A stretch of DNA of 64,000 bases, taken from assembly GCF_002846365.1 (NCBI RefSeq), contig NZ_PJMW01000002.1, positions 806,001-870,000 of the forward strand. Direction: 5' to 3'. The notes under the pieces were generated by a model that was not told the origin of the DNA, did no database searches, and saw only the letters and a list, made by a program, of their open reading frames with translations. This document shows positions 62,951 through 64,000 of this stretch, piece after piece. How positions within the stretch are numbered: the stretch's first letter is position 1; every line of letters starts with the position of its first letter. This DNA comes from Nocardia fluminea (GTDB taxonomy: Bacteria; Actinomycetota; Actinomycetes; Mycobacteriales; Mycobacteriaceae). Both the position numbers and the translations under genes were made by a program.

Positions 62951-64000
62951 TTACAGGCCGAGTCCGCGGGCCAGGGTCGGCCAGGACAGCTTCAGCTCGT
63001 CCTTCCAGTAGCCCCAGGAGTGGGTGCCGCTGGGACGGAAGTTGAAGGTCGCCGGGATACCCAGCTCGTTGAGCCGGTTGGCCAGGTTGTGCGTGCAGTA
63101 GTTGGTGCCCGCCTCGATGACGCCACCGATGACGATCTGGTTGGCCAGACCGTAGGCGCCGGGCAGCGCGTACTCACCGTCGAGGGTGTCGTACGGGCCG
63201 GGCAGGCCGTTGCCGGTGGAGATGTAGAGGTCGACGCCGCGCAGACCCTCGGCGTTCACGTACGGGTCGTTCTTGACCCATTCCTCCGAGCCCTGCGGTC
63301 CCCACATGTTCATGGTGTCGCCGCCGCCCCAGGTCTCGACCGTGAGCTTCACGAATTCCGAACCGACGGGGTCGGAGGTCTGCGCGCACCCGCTGTACGC
63401 CGCGGCCGCTTTGTACAGGCCGGGCTTGGCGATCGGCAGCGCGAGCACGGTGGTGCCGGAGGTGGACAGGCCCGCGATGGCGTTCACGCCGTTGGTGCCG
63501 AGCGCGCCGTCGACCAGCGGCGGCAGTTCCTCGGTGAAGAAGGTCTTCCACTTGTTACGGCCGACGACCGGGTCGTCGTTGATCCAGTCGGTGTAGTAGC
63601 TCCAGGCGCCACCGATCGGCTGGATGACGTTGACGTTCTTGTCGCCGAGGAACTGGAGTGCGTCGGTCTTGGCCACCCACGACGCCGAATCCTCGCCGCC
63701 GCCCGCACCGTTGAGCAGGTACAGGGTGGGGCGCGGGACCGAGGCATCGGCGGGGCGCTGCACGTCGACGATGATGTTCTGGTCCATGGCCGCGGAGTAC
63801 ACGTGCAGTCGCAGACTGCGCGAGTCCTTCACTTCGGCCTTGACGATCTTGGACCCGTCCTCGGAGACGGGGTTGGCGAGCAGGCTCTTGGAATCGATGA
63901 TCGGGTCAGCGGATGCCGGGCTCGCGCCGAGGCCGGACATCAGTCCCGCCGCCACTGCCGTTGCCGCGATCATCGCCGCGGCCCGGAGGCCCCGGCGCCG
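62951..64000 (-). CDS. Antigen 85-type mycolyltransferase, 5'-truncated by window edge
   Basis: At least 350 residues; the open frame runs off the window end. The visible N-terminus (RRRGLRAAAMIAATAVAAGLMSG) is the n- and h-region of a signal peptide cleaved near ASA. Mature features: LLNGAGGGEDSASW, IQPIGGAWSYYTDW, the nucleophile motif GLSTSGTT and the C-terminal FRPSGTHSWGYW with the catalytic His, as in Ag85/FbpC proteins that transfer mycolic acids to trehalose and arabinogalactan at the cell envelope. This supports a mycolic-acid organism. Confidence 0.93.
   Translation of the reverse strand, partial: RRRGLRAAAMIAATAVAAGLMSGLGASPASADPIIDSKSLLANPVSEDGSKIVKAEVKDSRSLRLHVYSAAMDQNIIVDVQRPADASVPRPTLYLLNGAGGGEDSASWVAKTDALQFLGDKNVNVIQPIGGAWSYYTDWINDDPVVGRNKWKTFFTEELPPLVDGALGTNGVNAIAGLSTSGTTVLALPIAKPGLYKAAAAYSGCAQTSDPVGSEFVKLTVETWGGGDTMNMWGPQGSEEWVKNDPYVNAEGLRGVDLYISTGNGLPGPYDTLDGEYALPGAYGLANQIVIGGVIEAGTNYCTHNLANRLNELGIPATFNFRPSGTHSWGYWKDELKLSWPTLARGLGL

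Overview
The window looks like a chromosomal stretch of a high-GC, mycolic-acid actinobacterium, most likely Nocardia or a close relative. The evidence is an antigen-85-type mycolyltransferase, type VII (ESX) substrate/EspG chaperone operons, WXG100 and YbaB-type genes, an IdeR-like iron box, DUF3558-type lipoproteins, a DrrABC-like exporter and a 181-residue adenylate kinase. The genus is inferred from gene content; no 16S gene is present.

The core of the window is the S10-spc ribosomal protein cluster, read on the minus strand but broken into four separated blocks: rpsJ-rplC-rplD-rplW-rplB-rpsS-rplV-rpsC-rplP-rpmC-rpsQ (52.5-47.3 kb), rplN-rplX-rplE-rpsN (17.7-16.2 kb), rpsH-rplF-rplR-rpsE-rpmD-rplO (10.8-8.1 kb) and secY-adk-map (7.9-5.2 kb). 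The first three blocks are each preceded by a promoter of the same design (-35, 18-nt spacer, -10, then GGTTGCC near the start of the transcript). Strong hairpins close the blocks.

The material between the blocks is accessory. 0-4.7 kb: an ESX operon (PPE/EspB-like protein, EspG chaperone, WXG protein) and a TPR-like protein, then dtd. 10.9-16.1 kb: a DUF1275 membrane protein, a secreted S33 peptidase, a cutinase-like protein with a very large insertion, and a small exported protein. 17.9-22.8 kb: a secreted protein, a BacA/SbmA-type ABC transporter, and an iron-box-controlled siderophore-binding lipoprotein followed by a SagB-type azoline oxidase. 22.9-31 kb: a type VII polymorphic toxin operon whose 2246-codon ORF carries two papain-fold (Tox-PL) domains and one deaminase domain, with immunity-like genes lying inside it in the +1 frame and a SUKH/SMI1 immunity gene downstream. 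31.1-37 kb: DUF3558-type lipoprotein, a second ESX substrate/EspG operon, and a second toxin operon (WXG-like protein, DUF6973 effector, candidate lipoprotein immunity). 37.3-46.2 kb: a MerR/oxidoreductase pair and two NRPS genes, the upstream one cut inside its adenylation domain. 46.2-47.1 kb: a helix-turn-helix protein facing the NRPS.

To the right of rpsJ (53-64 kb) lie a hotdog-fold protein with a probably leaderless transcript, a two-gene ABC-2 exporter, a lycopene cyclase-like flavoprotein, a DrrABC-like exporter, an aldehyde dehydrogenase homologue whose catalytic Cys position is Ser, a tandem-TetR regulator sharing its stop codons with it, and a mycolyltransferase gene running off the window edge.

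The strongest candidate for something new is the multi-warhead toxin with nested immunity genes (23.7-31.0 kb). Next are the putative DUF6973/lipoprotein toxin-immunity pair, the shared promoter design of the split ribosomal operons, the interrupted cutinase and the Cys-to-Ser aldehyde dehydrogenase.
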